Below are positions 38,694-48,165 of a stretch of 64,000 nt of DNA, in pieces. Source of the stretch: Janthinobacterium sp. 64 (GTDB lineage Bacteria > Pseudomonadota > Gammaproteobacteria > Burkholderiales > Burkholderiaceae_D). The translations under genes and the position numbers were made by a program. The notes under the pieces are model-generated. The model saw only the letters and a list, made by a program, of their open reading frames with translations. It made no database searches and was not told the origin of the DNA. The first letter of the stretch is position 1. Each line of letters starts with the position of its first letter. The DNA is taken from positions 2,046,001 through 2,110,000 of the forward strand of contig NZ_PHUG01000001.1 in assembly GCF_002813325.1 (NCBI RefSeq), read 5' to 3'.

Positions 38694-39266
38694 TTGACAG
38701 TATTGGCCGGCTCGGCCGCTACACTCCTGGCCGGCTGCGGTGGCGGCGGCGGTACCACACAGCAACTTGCCGGCGATTCCGGCAGCGGTTCGCTGGAACT
38801 GACGCCGACCGGCGAGACTTACTTCAAGGCCGATTGCTCCGGCCCCGTGATCGCGACAGACAGCATGAGCGCGAAGGTTAGCGGCAAGCCGGACGGTACT
38901 GCCGACATGCTGATCAAGCTGGCGGAAAATGCGGCGGCAACGAGCTTGCGCGTCGACAAGATCACCTCGTCGCTGCCGGCCTATGCCTTCCAGCGGACCG
39001 GTACCACCGTGAAATATTTACGGCGAGATAACCAGCCACAGTGGTGCGTCGACGTGGACAATGGCGAATCGTGCCTGTGGGACGAAGGCACGCAGCCGGC
39101 GCTCAGCGTTCCCGGCGGCCTGTCCTTGCGCGGCAGCGATCTGTACACGGTGATACTGGACAAGGGTGCATATGTGCTGGACATGCACTATGTAAAAAAA
39201 TATGCGCATGAGCCGGACCGGATGGACTCCGGACCGGCGATCAGGGCTGGCCGACTGATTACCTGA
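38694..39266 (+). CDS. Small lipoprotein, N-terminus apparently frameshifted
   Basis: 190 residues in the open frame. It begins with a lipobox (LAGSAATLLAGC, Cys15) and a Gly-rich stretch, then a beta-rich domain of unknown function with four Cys residues. Read from the TTG at 38694 the signal peptide lacks any basic n-region. An ATG at 38666, with a TATAAT 32 bases upstream, starts in another frame; removing one A from the AAAA run at 38684-38687 joins the two and yields MKRTLNKRLLTVLAGSAATL, an ideal lipoprotein signal. So the gene is either frameshifted, slippage-controlled, or affected by a sequence error. It converges on, and overlaps by 8 bases, the autotransporter gene. Confidence 0.6.
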   Translation: MTVLAGSAATLLAGCGGGGGTTQQLAGDSGSGSLELTPTGETYFKADCSGPVIATDSMSAKVSGKPDGTADMLIKLAENAAATSLRVDKITSSLPAYAFQRTGTTVKYLRRDNQPQWCVDVDNGESCLWDEGTQPALSVPGGLSLRGSDLYTVILDKGAYVLDMHYVKKYAHEPDRMDSGPAIRAGRLIT

Positions 39267-42200
39267 GCGGCATGGCGATACCGAACATCACCGACTGGGT
39301 CCGCCCGCTATCGATGTTCAGATTGCTGTTGTAATCGACGGTGATGGTCATGCCGTTCGACAGCAGCAGCTTGACGCCCAGCCCCGCCGTCCAGTTGCCC
39401 GTCTGTTGCGGCACCGTGCGGATCACGTACACGGGACCGTCGGCCACCAGGTCGGCATACGCCAGGCGCGCATCGTCGGCGCCCTGGAACTGGTGCCGGT
39501 ACTCAAGCCGCGCGCGCGGGAACCATGTGCCCAGACCGCCCACATAGATGCCCTCGGCCCTAACGCCCAGCGCGCCGATGCGCGAACGCACGGTCTGCCT
39601 GAAGTAGCTCAGGGCGTTGATGCCCGCCGCCTTCTCCGTGTACGGATCGAGTTTGGCCGACATCAGTTCCACGCGGCCATACGGCGACCACATCCAGGTT
39701 TCCTGGCGCATCTCGATACCGCCTACCAGCGCGCCGAACACCTGCTTGCCATCGCGTTCGCCCGTGGCGAAACCGCTGCCATCGGACAGGTAGCGCGAGG
39801 CGTCATACTGCAAGGTGCCGTAGCCGAGCACGCCGTCGAGGAAGACGCCCTTGCTTGGACGCAGGCTGCCGTACACGGCCGCCACGGCGCTGTCGGCCGT
39901 GCTGCGGCTGCCGTGCTGGCCCACGTCGCTGCGGTCATGGCTGAAGCCCGCGCCCACGCCCAGGGTGGCCAGGTCGCTGAGGCGGTAATCGCCGCCCACG
40001 CTCACGCCGTTCGTGCGGAAACGGAAACCCGTCTCGCGGCCATTCACATCATGCTGGCCAAAGTCCACCGCGCCACCGAGCCACAAAGCTAACGCCTGCT
40101 TCTGCGTGTCGGGCTTTTGCGGCATGTCGGGCAAGCCGCTGGTGGCGCCGCTGACGTCCACCTGCTGCCGCTCGCTGCTGAAACCAGTGTCAACCTGGCG
40201 CAAGGCCGCCTTGCGCATGAACGGTTTGACGGCCGTGCCGAACACGCGATCGGCTTCGTCCGCCTGCCAGCGCGCCAGCGCGGCCGTCGGATTGCCGCTG
40301 TCGTTCGGCGGCGTCAGGCTCAGGCCGAAGCTGGAACGGCCCCAGCCGTCGCCATGCAGGCTTTCCAGGCGCTGCGTGAAGTTCGACAGCTGGGCGCTGG
40401 CGAAGCGCCGCGCCGCATCGGCTTGCGCCGCCTGCAGGCCGATCACTTCCGGATCGACGGACGGGTCGCGCCGCGCCGTCACCGTCACGTTGACCACGCC
40501 CGGCTTCGACGTCGCATACGCATTGCTCAGGGTGTAGCTGACGACGGCCGCGCCGGCGAACTTGCCCGAGGCTGCAAAGCTCAGCTGATACGACGGCTTG
40601 CCGGCCGTGCCGACATCGCGCACCACCACCTTGCCTGCCTCGGCCGGCGCCACGCTCAGGATGTTCGCCGCCGTGAACGGGCCGCCCGTGGCGCCCGCCG
40701 TCAGGTCGACAGTGACCGTCAGGCCGGCCACCACCGTGACGCTCTGGCTGAGCACTTGCGGCATTGGATTGACGCTGATCGTCGACGTCACCGGCGCCGA
40801 GGTGCCGAACGCGTTCGACACGGTGTAGCCGATGCGGATGTCGCCGCTGGTGTTGATGCCTGGCGTGTAGACGATGTCCAGGCCATTGACCACCGCCGTG
40901 CCGCTGGCCGGCTGCGTGGTGATGGCTACTGCCGTAAACGGCCCGCCGGTGGCGCCTTGCGTCACGTTCAGCGTCACCGGCGTGCCGGCCAGGGCCGTCG
41001 CCGTCTTCGCCACCGGCACGGGCACAGGGTGCGGCGCCACCATCAGGCTGAATGTCGCCGGTGCCGATACGCCGCCGGGGCCAGTCAACGTATAGCTGAA
41101 GCTGTCCGGGCCGAAGTAATCCTTGTCCGGCGTATAGGTGACGATGAAACGGCTAACAGCGGGCGCTGCGGCCGCAACGCCGCCTGCCATGCGGGCGGAG
41201 GAAACGATGTCGACCCGTCCATGGCTGGGCGGCGTGACGATGGTGACTGCCGTGATCGGACTGCCGTCGGCAGCATCGATGGTCAGGCTCACCTCCTGGT
41301 TGGCTGACGTCGTCGCCGTTTCATTGGCCACGGGCGGCGGCGCCTGGTTCACCTGCAGCGTCAACGCTTGCTGCACGCTGAACTGGTGCGCATCCTTCGC
41401 CTGGACGGTGAAACTGAAACTGCCAAACACCGCCGGCGTGCCGCTCAGCACGCCACTGGCCGCATCAAGCACCAGGCCGGCAGGCAAGGCGCCGCTGCTC
41501 ACCGAATACGCGTACGGCGCGACGCCGCCGCCGGCCGTGAATGGCTGGCTGTACGCGTCGCCGGCACGAATCGCCGCCAGGCTGGCGGGCGTCAGGGTCA
41601 GGCTTGGCGCGGCGACTGCCAGGGTATAGCTATTGGTGGCGCTGAACGGCGCCCCCGCGCCCGTGCTGCTGTCCGTGACCTTGAGGCTGAGCGCGAAACT
41701 GCCCGCCACGTTGGTCGTGCCGGACACCACGCCCGTGGCCGTATTCAGACTCAGGCCGGCAGGCAGGCTGCCGCTGGCCACGCTGTACGTGTACGGTGCC
41801 GTGCCGCCCGCGGCCGCCAGGCTTGCCGTGTAGGCCGCTTCCGCCGTTGGATTCGGCAGGGTCGCCGGCGTCAGGCTGACCGTGGCCGAGGACACGACCA
41901 GGGTATAGCTTTGCGTGCCGGTAAACAGATGCGCATCGGCCGCCTGCACGCTCAAGGTGAAGCTGCCGGCAGCGGTCGGCGTGCCGCTCAGCAAACCACT
42001 GCTGTTCAGGGTGAGACCGGCAGGCAGGCTGCCGGCGGACACCGTATAGGCATACGGCCCGACGCCGCCGCTGGCCGCCAGTTGCTGGCTGTAGGCCGTA
42101 GCCACTTTGGGCGCAGGCAAGCTAGCAGGCGTCACCGCGATGACCGGCGCGGCCACGTTCAGGGTATAGCTGTTGGTGGCACTGAACGGCGCCCCAACGC

Positions 42201-45200
42201 CCGTGCTGCTGTCGCTGGCGCGCAGGCTGAAGGTAACGCTGCCCGCCGCATTCGTCGTCCCGGACACCACGCCCGTGGCCGCATTCAGGCTCAGGCCGGG
42301 AGGCAGGCTGCCGCTGGCCACGCTATACGTGTACGGCGCCATGCCGCCCGCCGCCGTCAGGCTTGCCGTGTAGGCCGCTTCCGCCGTTGGATTCGGCAGG
42401 GTCGCCGGTGTCAGACTGACACCAGGAACACCCACCGTCACGCTCATGCTGGCCGGGGCCGACGTGCCGCTGGCGTTGGTGGCGGTATACATAAAACTGT
42501 CGGGACCAGCATAACCTGCCGTTGGCGTATAGCTGATGCTGGTGCCGCTGGCCGTCGCCGTGCCATGCGCGGCAGCTGAGGCCACTGCCACCGAGGCTGC
42601 CGCCCCGCCGCTCAGATTCAGGGTGATCGGGTTGGCACTGCTGCCATAGGCCACCGTCGCACTGCCGGTACCGGCAACGGGTAGCATGAGGACCACACTG
42701 CCTGAGTAGGCGCGCGAGCCTGTGTAAGGGGCGCTTGTGCCCGTGCTGCTGTCGGTGGCCGTGACGGTAAAGTTATATGCTCCCGCCAGCGTCGGCGTGC
42801 CGGACAAGGTGCCGTCCGGCGCCAGGCTCAGACCCGCGGGCACGCTGCCAGCCGTGACGGTGTAGCTATACGTAGCCGTGCCGCCGGTGGCAGTGATGCC
42901 CTGGCTGTAGGCCACGCCGGCCGTCATCACTGGCATGACCGTCGGCGTGATACTGATCGTTGGCGTAGCCACCGTCAGCGTGTAGGCCTGCGCGCCCACG
43001 TACGGGCCATTGCCCGCCGAACTGTCCGTGGCACGCACGGTGAAATTGAAGGTGCCGCCGGCCGTCGGCGTGCCCGACAGCACGCCAGTGGCGGCATCCA
43101 GAGTCAAGCCGGCGGGCAAGGCGCCGCTACTCACCGCATACGCATACGGCGCCATGCCGTTCGCGGCAGCCACGGTCCTGCCATAGGCCGTGCCCACCGT
43201 CGCTGCGGGCAAGGTGCCTGGCGTCACCGTGATGGCCGGCGGGCTGACCGTGATCGTCACGGTGGCCGGCGCCGAGGTGCCGAGGCCATTCGTAGCCGTG
43301 TAGGTAAAACTGTCGGGACCGCCGTAACCGGCCGTCGGCGTGTAGCTGATGCTGGTACCGCTGGCCGTCGCCGTGCCGTGCAAGGCGCCGGATGCCACGG
43401 CCACGGAAGTTGCCGCCCCGCCGCTCAGGTTCATGGTGATCGGATTGGCGCTGCTGCCGTAGGCCACCGTGGCGCTGACATTGCCGGCAACGGGCGCACC
43501 CGCCGCCACGGTGACGGAATACGCACGCGACCCCGTGTAGGGTCCGTTGCCGGTGCTGCTGTCGGTCGCGGTAACGGTGAAGTTGTACGGCCCCGCCGCC
43601 GCTGGCGTGCCGGACAAGGTGCCGTCCGGCGCCAGGCTCAGGCCCGTGGGCACGCTGCCAGCCGTGACGGTGTAGCTATACGTAGCCGTGCCGCCGGTGG
43701 CAGTGATGCCCTGGCTGTAGGCCACGCCGGCCGTCATCGCTGGCATGACCGTCGGCGTGATACTGATCGTTGGCGTAGCCACCGTCAGCGTGTAGGCCTG
43801 TGCGCCCACGTACGGGCCATTGCCCGCCGAACTGTCCGTGGCGCGCACGGTGAAATTGAAGGTGCCGCCCGCCGTCGGCGTGCCCGACAGCACGCCGGTG
43901 GCGGTATCCAGGCTCAGGCCGGTGGGCAAGGCGCCGCTACTCACCGCATACGCATACGGCGCCATGCCGTTCGCGGCGGCCACGGTCCGGCTATAGGCCG
44001 TGCCCACCGTCGCTGCGGGCAAGGTACCTGGCGTCACCGTGATGGCCGGCGGGCTGACCGTGATCGTCACGCTGGCCGGCGCCGAGGTGCCGAGGCCATT
44101 CGTCGCCGTGTAGGTAAAACTGTCGGGCCCGCCGTAACCGGCCGTCGGCGTATAGCTGATGCTGGTACCGCTGGCCGTCACCGTGCCGTGGCTGGCACCG
44201 GAAGCCACGGCCACGGAAGTTGCCGCCCCGCCGCTCAGATTCACGGTGATCGGATTGGCGCTGCTGCCGTAGGCCACCGTGGCGCTGACATTGCCGGCAA
44301 CGGGCGCACCCGCCGCCACGGTGACGGAATACGCACGCGACCCCGTGTAGGGTCCGTTGCCGGTGCTGCTGTCGGTCGCGGTAACGGTGAAGTTGTACGC
44401 CCCCGCCGCCGCTGGCGTGCCGGACAAGGTGCCGTCCGGCGCCAGGCTCAGGCCCGTGGGCACGCTGCCAGCCGTGACGGTGTAGCTATACGTAGCCGTG
44501 CCGCCGGCGGCAGTGATGCCCTGGCTGTAGGCCACGCCGGCCGTCATCGCTGGCATGACCGTCGGCGTGATACTGATCGTTGGCGTAGCCACCGTCAGCG
44601 TGTAGGCCTGTGCGCCCACATACGGGCCATTGCCCGCCGAACTGTCCGTGGCGCGCACGGTGAAATTGAAGGTGCCGCCCGCCGTCGGCGTGCCCGACAG
44701 CACGCCAGTGGCGGCATCCAGAGTCAAGCCGGCGGGCAAGGCGCCGGCACTCACCGCATACGCATACGGCGCCATGCCGTTCGCGGCAGCCACGGTCCGG
44801 TTATAGGCCGTGCCCACTGTGGCTGCAGGCAAGGTGCCTGGCGTCACCGTGATGGCCGGCGGGCTGACCGTGATCGTCACGGTGGCCGGCGCCGAGGTGC
44901 CGAGGCCATTCGTAGCCGTGTAGGTAAAACTGTCGGGGCCGCCGTAACCGGCCGTCGGCGTGTAACTGATGCTGGTACCGCTGGCCGTCGCCGTGCCATG
45001 CGCGGCAGCCGATGCCACCGCCACGGAGGTTGCCGTGGCGCCAGTCAGGTTCAATGTGATCGGATTGGCGCTGCTGCCGTAGGCCACCGTGGCGCTGACG
45101 GCGCCGGCAACCGGGGTACTGGGCACTATCGTGACATTGAAAACAAGGGGTTTCAGACTTCCGTCCTGCAATACAAAGGTATCCGTGGTGGCGCTGAGAT

Positions 45201-45564
45201 TTGTATTCTTGTAACGCACGACATTCGTGGTCCCAAAGTTACCTTGCAACTCGCCGGATGTCGGCTGCGTCAAGACCACCCCCGTCAAGCCGAAGGCCTC
45301 GCAAACCGAATTAAAAAAATCCTCACTGTCGACGAAACCTCCTGCCGAGACCGTGAGGCTGACCGGCGAACAGGGACTCGCAGGAACAGCAGCAGCAGAA
45401 TATGAAAGCAACGACAGCAGCATGAATAACAGGCTCGCCGCCATGTGCCTCAACCACAACGGCAGGAGCATGGCAGACTGCACGCTGCGCACACCGGCGC
45501 TTGGAAATGCAGGGTGGCTGGCGGGTGTGGATGCCCATCCGAATGTGCTGAAATGTGGAAACAT
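39259..45564 (-). CDS. Giant Ig-like-repeat autotransporter
   Basis: About 2,101 residues. A long N-terminal extension (~35 residues) precedes a signal peptide (LLPLWLRHMAASLLFMLLSL, cleavage near SAAAVPA). The passenger is a chain of cadherin-like and putative-Ig (He_PIG) domains marked by repeated PDSFTYTATNGLGTSAPA, GTAYxRTVAAANGMAPYAYA and GVLSGTPTAGGTFNFTVRA. The first ~810 residues of the passenger are three nearly identical 270-residue units. The last ~270 residues are an autotransporter beta-barrel (GVSVGGDYRLSDLATLGVGA to the end). The third of three adjacent ATGs (45562-45564) has GAAGG six bases upstream. Likely a surface adhesin; ligand unknown. Confidence 0.87.
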   Translation of the reverse strand: MFPHFSTFGWASTPASHPAFPSAGVRSVQSAMLLPLWLRHMAASLLFMLLSLLSYSAAAVPASPCSPVSLTVSAGGFVDSEDFFNSVCEAFGLTGVVLTQPTSGELQGNFGTTNVVRYKNTNLSATTDTFVLQDGSLKPLVFNVTIVPSTPVAGAVSATVAYGSSANPITLNLTGATATSVAVASAAAHGTATASGTSISYTPTAGYGGPDSFTYTATNGLGTSAPATVTITVSPPAITVTPGTLPAATVGTAYNRTVAAANGMAPYAYAVSAGALPAGLTLDAATGVLSGTPTAGGTFNFTVRATDSSAGNGPYVGAQAYTLTVATPTISITPTVMPAMTAGVAYSQGITAAGGTATYSYTVTAGSVPTGLSLAPDGTLSGTPAAAGAYNFTVTATDSSTGNGPYTGSRAYSVTVAAGAPVAGNVSATVAYGSSANPITVNLSGGAATSVAVASGASHGTVTASGTSISYTPTAGYGGPDSFTYTATNGLGTSAPASVTITVSPPAITVTPGTLPAATVGTAYSRTVAAANGMAPYAYAVSSGALPTGLSLDTATGVLSGTPTAGGTFNFTVRATDSSAGNGPYVGAQAYTLTVATPTISITPTVMPAMTAGVAYSQGITATGGTATYSYTVTAGSVPTGLSLAPDGTLSGTPAAAGPYNFTVTATDSSTGNGPYTGSRAYSVTVAAGAPVAGNVSATVAYGSSANPITMNLSGGAATSVAVASGALHGTATASGTSISYTPTAGYGGPDSFTYTATNGLGTSAPATVTITVSPPAITVTPGTLPAATVGTAYGRTVAAANGMAPYAYAVSSGALPAGLTLDAATGVLSGTPTAGGTFNFTVRATDSSAGNGPYVGAQAYTLTVATPTISITPTVMPVMTAGVAYSQGITATGGTATYSYTVTAGSVPAGLSLAPDGTLSGTPTLAGAYNFTVTATDSSTGTSAPYTGSRAYSGSVVLMLPVAGTGSATVAYGSSANPITLNLSGGAAASVAVASAAAHGTATASGTSISYTPTAGYAGPDSFMYTATNASGTSAPASMSVTVGVPGVSLTPATLPNPTAEAAYTASLTAAGGMAPYTYSVASGSLPPGLSLNAATGVVSGTTNAAGSVTFSLRASDSSTGVGAPFSATNSYTLNVAAPVIAVTPASLPAPKVATAYSQQLAASGGVGPYAYTVSAGSLPAGLTLNSSGLLSGTPTAAGSFTLSVQAADAHLFTGTQSYTLVVSSATVSLTPATLPNPTAEAAYTASLAAAGGTAPYTYSVASGSLPAGLSLNTATGVVSGTTNVAGSFALSLKVTDSSTGAGAPFSATNSYTLAVAAPSLTLTPASLAAIRAGDAYSQPFTAGGGVAPYAYSVSSGALPAGLVLDAASGVLSGTPAVFGSFSFTVQAKDAHQFSVQQALTLQVNQAPPPVANETATTSANQEVSLTIDAADGSPITAVTIVTPPSHGRVDIVSSARMAGGVAAAAPAVSRFIVTYTPDKDYFGPDSFSYTLTGPGGVSAPATFSLMVAPHPVPVPVAKTATALAGTPVTLNVTQGATGGPFTAVAITTQPASGTAVVNGLDIVYTPGINTSGDIRIGYTVSNAFGTSAPVTSTISVNPMPQVLSQSVTVVAGLTVTVDLTAGATGGPFTAANILSVAPAEAGKVVVRDVGTAGKPSYQLSFAASGKFAGAAVVSYTLSNAYATSKPGVVNVTVTARRDPSVDPEVIGLQAAQADAARRFASAQLSNFTQRLESLHGDGWGRSSFGLSLTPPNDSGNPTAALARWQADEADRVFGTAVKPFMRKAALRQVDTGFSSERQQVDVSGATSGLPDMPQKPDTQKQALALWLGGAVDFGQHDVNGRETGFRFRTNGVSVGGDYRLSDLATLGVGAGFSHDRSDVGQHGSRSTADSAVAAVYGSLRPSKGVFLDGVLGYGTLQYDASRYLSDGSGFATGERDGKQVFGALVGGIEMRQETWMWSPYGRVELMSAKLDPYTEKAAGINALSYFRQTVRSRIGALGVRAEGIYVGGLGTWFPRARLEYRHQFQGADDARLAYADLVADGPVYVIRTVPQQTGNWTAGLGVKLLLSNGMTITVDYNSNLNIDSGRTQSVMFGIAMPLR
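42685..45117 (-). repeat. Three tandem ~810-base units inside the autotransporter gene
   Basis: Units of 810, 810 and 813 bases (about 45117-44308, 44307-43498, 43497-42685) are nearly identical. The marker GGCGCTGACA begins at 43471 and 44281, its variant at 45091, exactly 810 apart. Each unit encodes one cadherin-like and two He_PIG domains. The third unit carries one extra codon and more substitutions, and a partial, diverged fourth unit follows. Confidence 0.92.
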
Positions 45565-45818
45565 CATCATCCTTCGAAACAATTGTCTGGAGAGAGAATC
45601 TGGATCTGGTCCGCCACTTTAATGAGCATCGTTCATACCGATGCCCGTCGCTGCTGCGCTTATTTACGCATGCTTTGCATCAACATATGCCACTGCGAGC
45701 GGAAACTAAGGCAACCAACCATATTGCCAAAAAGAGATATTTTAATGTAAACCAATTTCAGCTGATAAAAGTATTAACCCATGTCCCATTTCACAACAGT
45801 TATGGGCAGAGAAATATC

Positions 45819-46130
45819 ATGCCTGAAGTCTATGCGGGCCTGATCACGATGGTTGCTCGTGGCCTTGCACCAGGAGGATTTATCGCGTGTAACGGGCAAT
45901 TGCTGCCAGTTCAGCAGATTGCGGCCCTGTTTTCCCTGCTGGCCACCCAGTTCGGCGGCAACGGATAAACGACCTTTGGCTTGCCCGTTTTGCGGGGACG
46001 CACGCCTTTCAGTTCAGGAGCCTCTGCCGACGGCAGCTGGCAGCTGGCACCATTGGTGCAAGGCAAGCCGGCAGGTTCCGAGGCTGTCATCTTGCTAGCA
46101 ACCCGGCTACCCGCGCACGACCATGCGGGT
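45819..46130 (+). pseudogene. Broken phage tail collar (MdpB-type) gene
   Basis: The ATG at 45819 starts MPEVYAGLITMVARGLAPGG, followed by CNGQLLPVQQIAALFSLLAT and FGGNG, the start of a tail-collar domain of the microcystin-dependent-protein type. An in-frame TAA at 45966-45968 stands where the family has a polar residue, and the same frame continues directly with TTFGLPVLRGRTPFSSG and LLATRLPAHDHAG, the next conserved family blocks. After about 46130 the similarity ends, and no recognisable C-terminal half exists. So this is a nonsense-mutated, truncated gene. It is divergent from the autotransporter gene. Confidence 0.75.
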
Positions 46131-46532
46131 CGCGCTGGCGCAGCAGACGCTGGGCGGCAGTGCGTTTTGAGCGCGAAGCGCAGCCTGTTTGTACAGGTGT
46201 TCCAAAAGGCCCGCCTTTTTAACGGAGTACAACCAGGCCTGTCGCCTTTGGCGGCGCTGGCGCTGACGACGCTGGAAATACCAGCGCACCAATCGAGGGA
46301 TGGAATGGCGAAAACGGGGACTGGCTGGCGGACGAATGAGGCATGGCGCCTGCCTGAAGAGCAAGGGGGAGAACACGACATGAGCACGTTGCTGCTGGCG
46401 GAGCGCCTCACGTTGTTGAGCGAAAAAGCGCGCACCTCAGCTACAGGCGGTGCGCGGCCAATCACATGAACGCAAGGCGCACGGAAGTGCACTTACGCGA
46501 GTGCACGGCAACATCGTGACGACACAAAAAGA
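46131..46532. other. Non-coding remnant between the collar pseudogene and a chemoreceptor
   Basis: About 400 bases with no supportable gene. An open frame continues from the collar pseudogene to 46469, but it shows no family features. It is probably eroded sequence. Confidence 0.45.
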
Positions 46533-48062
46533 TTATCGTGACAGTTTGAACATGCCAACCAGCTCCTGCAGTTGCTGTGCCTGGTCCCGCATGGCCTGCG
46601 CGGCGGCTGCCGCCTGCTCCACCAGCGCCGCATTCTGCTGCGTCACATCATCCATGCTGATGATGGCCTGGTTAACCTGCGCAATGCCCTGGCTTTGTTC
46701 CTGCGTGGCGGTACTGATTTCCAGCATCAGTGTGGTCACCCTGCCGATGCTGTCAACCACGTGGCGCATCGCCTCGCCCGCGTCTCCTGCCAGTTCGCTG
46801 CCATGCCGCACCTGGGTGCCCGAGGCGCCGATCAGCTCCTTGATTTCCCTGGCTGCGCTGGCCGAGCGCTGTGCCAGGCTGCGCACCTCACCGGCCACCA
46901 CGGCAAAGCCGCGCCCCTGTTCGCCCGCACGCGCCGCTTCGACGGCTGCATTCAGGGCCAGGATATTCGTCTGGAAGGCGATCGCATCGATGACGCCGAT
47001 GATCTCTGCGATCTTCGACGACGACAGGCGAATGGCATCCATGGTGTCGACCATGCGCGCGACCACCGTGCCGCCCTGCCGGGCCAGTTCGCAGGCTTCT
47101 TCCGCCACCGTGCTGGCCAGCTGCGCATTCCCGGCATTCTGGCTGACGGTACCCGTCAATTCCTCCATCGAAGCGGCCGTCTGCTCCAGTGAACTTGCCT
47201 GCGCTTCCGTGCGCGCCGACAGGTCCAGGTTGCCCCTGGCGATTTCCTGCGATGCCGTGGCGATTGCCGACGCATTGCCGTGGAGCTGGTGCACCGTGCC
47301 GGCGAGATCCTGCTGCATGCGCGCGATGCTATGCAGCAAGCTGCTGCTGTCGCCATCGCGCAGCGCCACCGGCGTGGACAGGTCGCGCCCTGCGATGCGC
47401 CGCGTGACGTCACCCGCATAGGCCGGTTCGCCACCGAGGGCGCCAAGCACGCTGCGGATCACCTGCCAGCCCAGCGCCGACATCACCGCCAGCGCGGCCA
47501 GGAAAAACCACAGCGACTGCAGCGCCGCTTGCCAGAATGCGTTGTCGATATCGTCGTTAAAAAAGCCCGTGCCTATCCACCATCCCCACGGTTTGAACGC
47601 GATGATGCCGTTGAGCTTAGCCACCAGCTGGCCCTCGCGCTTGCTTTTCACCGACACCAGGCCCACCTCGTCCCGCGCGAGCGCCTCTACATAGGCTTGC
47701 GAATCCGGGCGGCCATCCATCGTCTCGCCCTCGGCGATCACGCCGATATTCTTGGGATTCGGATGCACCAGGTTCAAGCCATTGGGCAACCTTGCCCAGT
47801 AGTAGCTCTTGCCGTCGTTATTGAGCTGGGTCAGCGCTTCTTTAGCCGCTGCCTGCGCCTGCTCGCGCGTCAGGCGGCCGGCCAGTTCCTGCGCATGGAA
47901 ATGCGCGACCAGGTGTTCGCCCATCTTGAGCATATTGATGATCTGCGCTTCACGGTCATGCAGCATGGCATTGTGCAGCGTACGCAAACTGGACCCGCCG
48001 AGCATGGCCATGGCCAGCAGAGCGGCACCAACGAGCAACAGCAGGCGTTGAGAAACTTTCAT
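46533..48062 (-). CDS. Methyl-accepting chemotaxis protein with single Cache sensor
   Basis: A 509-residue chemoreceptor. TM1 is at about residues 7-27; the periplasmic sCache_2 domain includes [20 protein letters not shown] and [16 protein letters not shown]2 is at about 180-203; then HAMP and the signalling domain with [20 protein letters not shown] at about residues 361-380. It ends in FKLSR with no CheR-binding pentapeptide, unlike the receptor at 36461. The ATG at 48060-48062 has AAGGAA six bases upstream; an upstream extension to 48281 overlaps the GntR gene and is rejected. It follows the galacturonate island on the same strand and might sense a pectin-derived compound (inference from position only). 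Confidence 0.9.
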   Translation of the reverse strand: MKVSQRLLLLVGAALLAMAMLGGSSLRTLHNAMLHDREAQIINMLKMGEHLVAHFHAQELAGRLTREQAQAAAKEALTQLNNDGKSYYWARLPNGLNLVHPNPKNIGVIAEGETMDGRPDSQAYVEALARDEVGLVSVKSKREGQLVAKLNGIIAFKPWGWWIGTGFFNDDIDNAFWQAALQSLWFFLAALAVMSALGWQVIRSVLGALGGEPAYAGDVTRRIAGRDLSTPVALRDGDSSSLLHSIARMQQDLAGTVHQLHGNASAIATASQEIARGNLDLSARTEAQASSLEQTAASMEELTGTVSQNAGNAQLASTVAEEACELARQGGTVVARMVDTMDAIRLSSSKIAEIIGVIDAIAFQTNILALNAAVEAARAGEQGRGFAVVAGEVRSLAQRSASAAREIKELIGASGTQVRHGSELAGDAGEAMRHVVDSIGRVTTLMLEISTATQEQSQGIAQVNQAIISMDDVTQQNAALVEQAAAAAQAMRDQAQQLQELVGMFKLSR

Positions 48063-48103
48063 GGGACGTTCCTTATTGTGCGCAAACGCGCGCAATCGCC
48101 CAC

Positions 48104-48144
48104 GACAGGCGTGCCTGTCCCTGCCCGCCGCCGTGAGGGCGGGC
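48104..48144 (-). other. Two adjacent hairpins after the galacturonate island
   Basis: GACAGGC/GCCTGTC (48104-48119) and GCCCGCC/GGCGGGC (48123-48144) lie in the gap after the gntR stop. Stems are strong but no U-run follows, so they may be a weak or Rho-assisted end point for the island's transcript. Confidence 0.4.
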
Positions 48145-48165
48145 GCTGGGCGGTGCGGCGGCGTT

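Noticed and set aside
38666..38881. 71-residue frame starting at the ATG 38666 as a separate gene
   Set aside because: After the first ten residues it is Arg-rich shadow sequence; the ATG is better explained as the displaced start of the lipoprotein.
42685..45117. Possible CRISPR-like or minisatellite array
   Set aside because: The units are 810 bases long, coding, and have no short repeat-spacer structure.
43378..45405. 675-residue plus-strand repeat protein with RHGDGIRTRPRVGS-type repeats
   Set aside because: It is the complement of the Ig-repeat units; the minus-strand frame has signal peptide, known domains and a beta-barrel, this one has none.
46107..46376. Small Arg-rich minus-strand frame after the collar pseudogene
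   Set aside because: No family match or start signal; it lies in what looks like eroded DNA.
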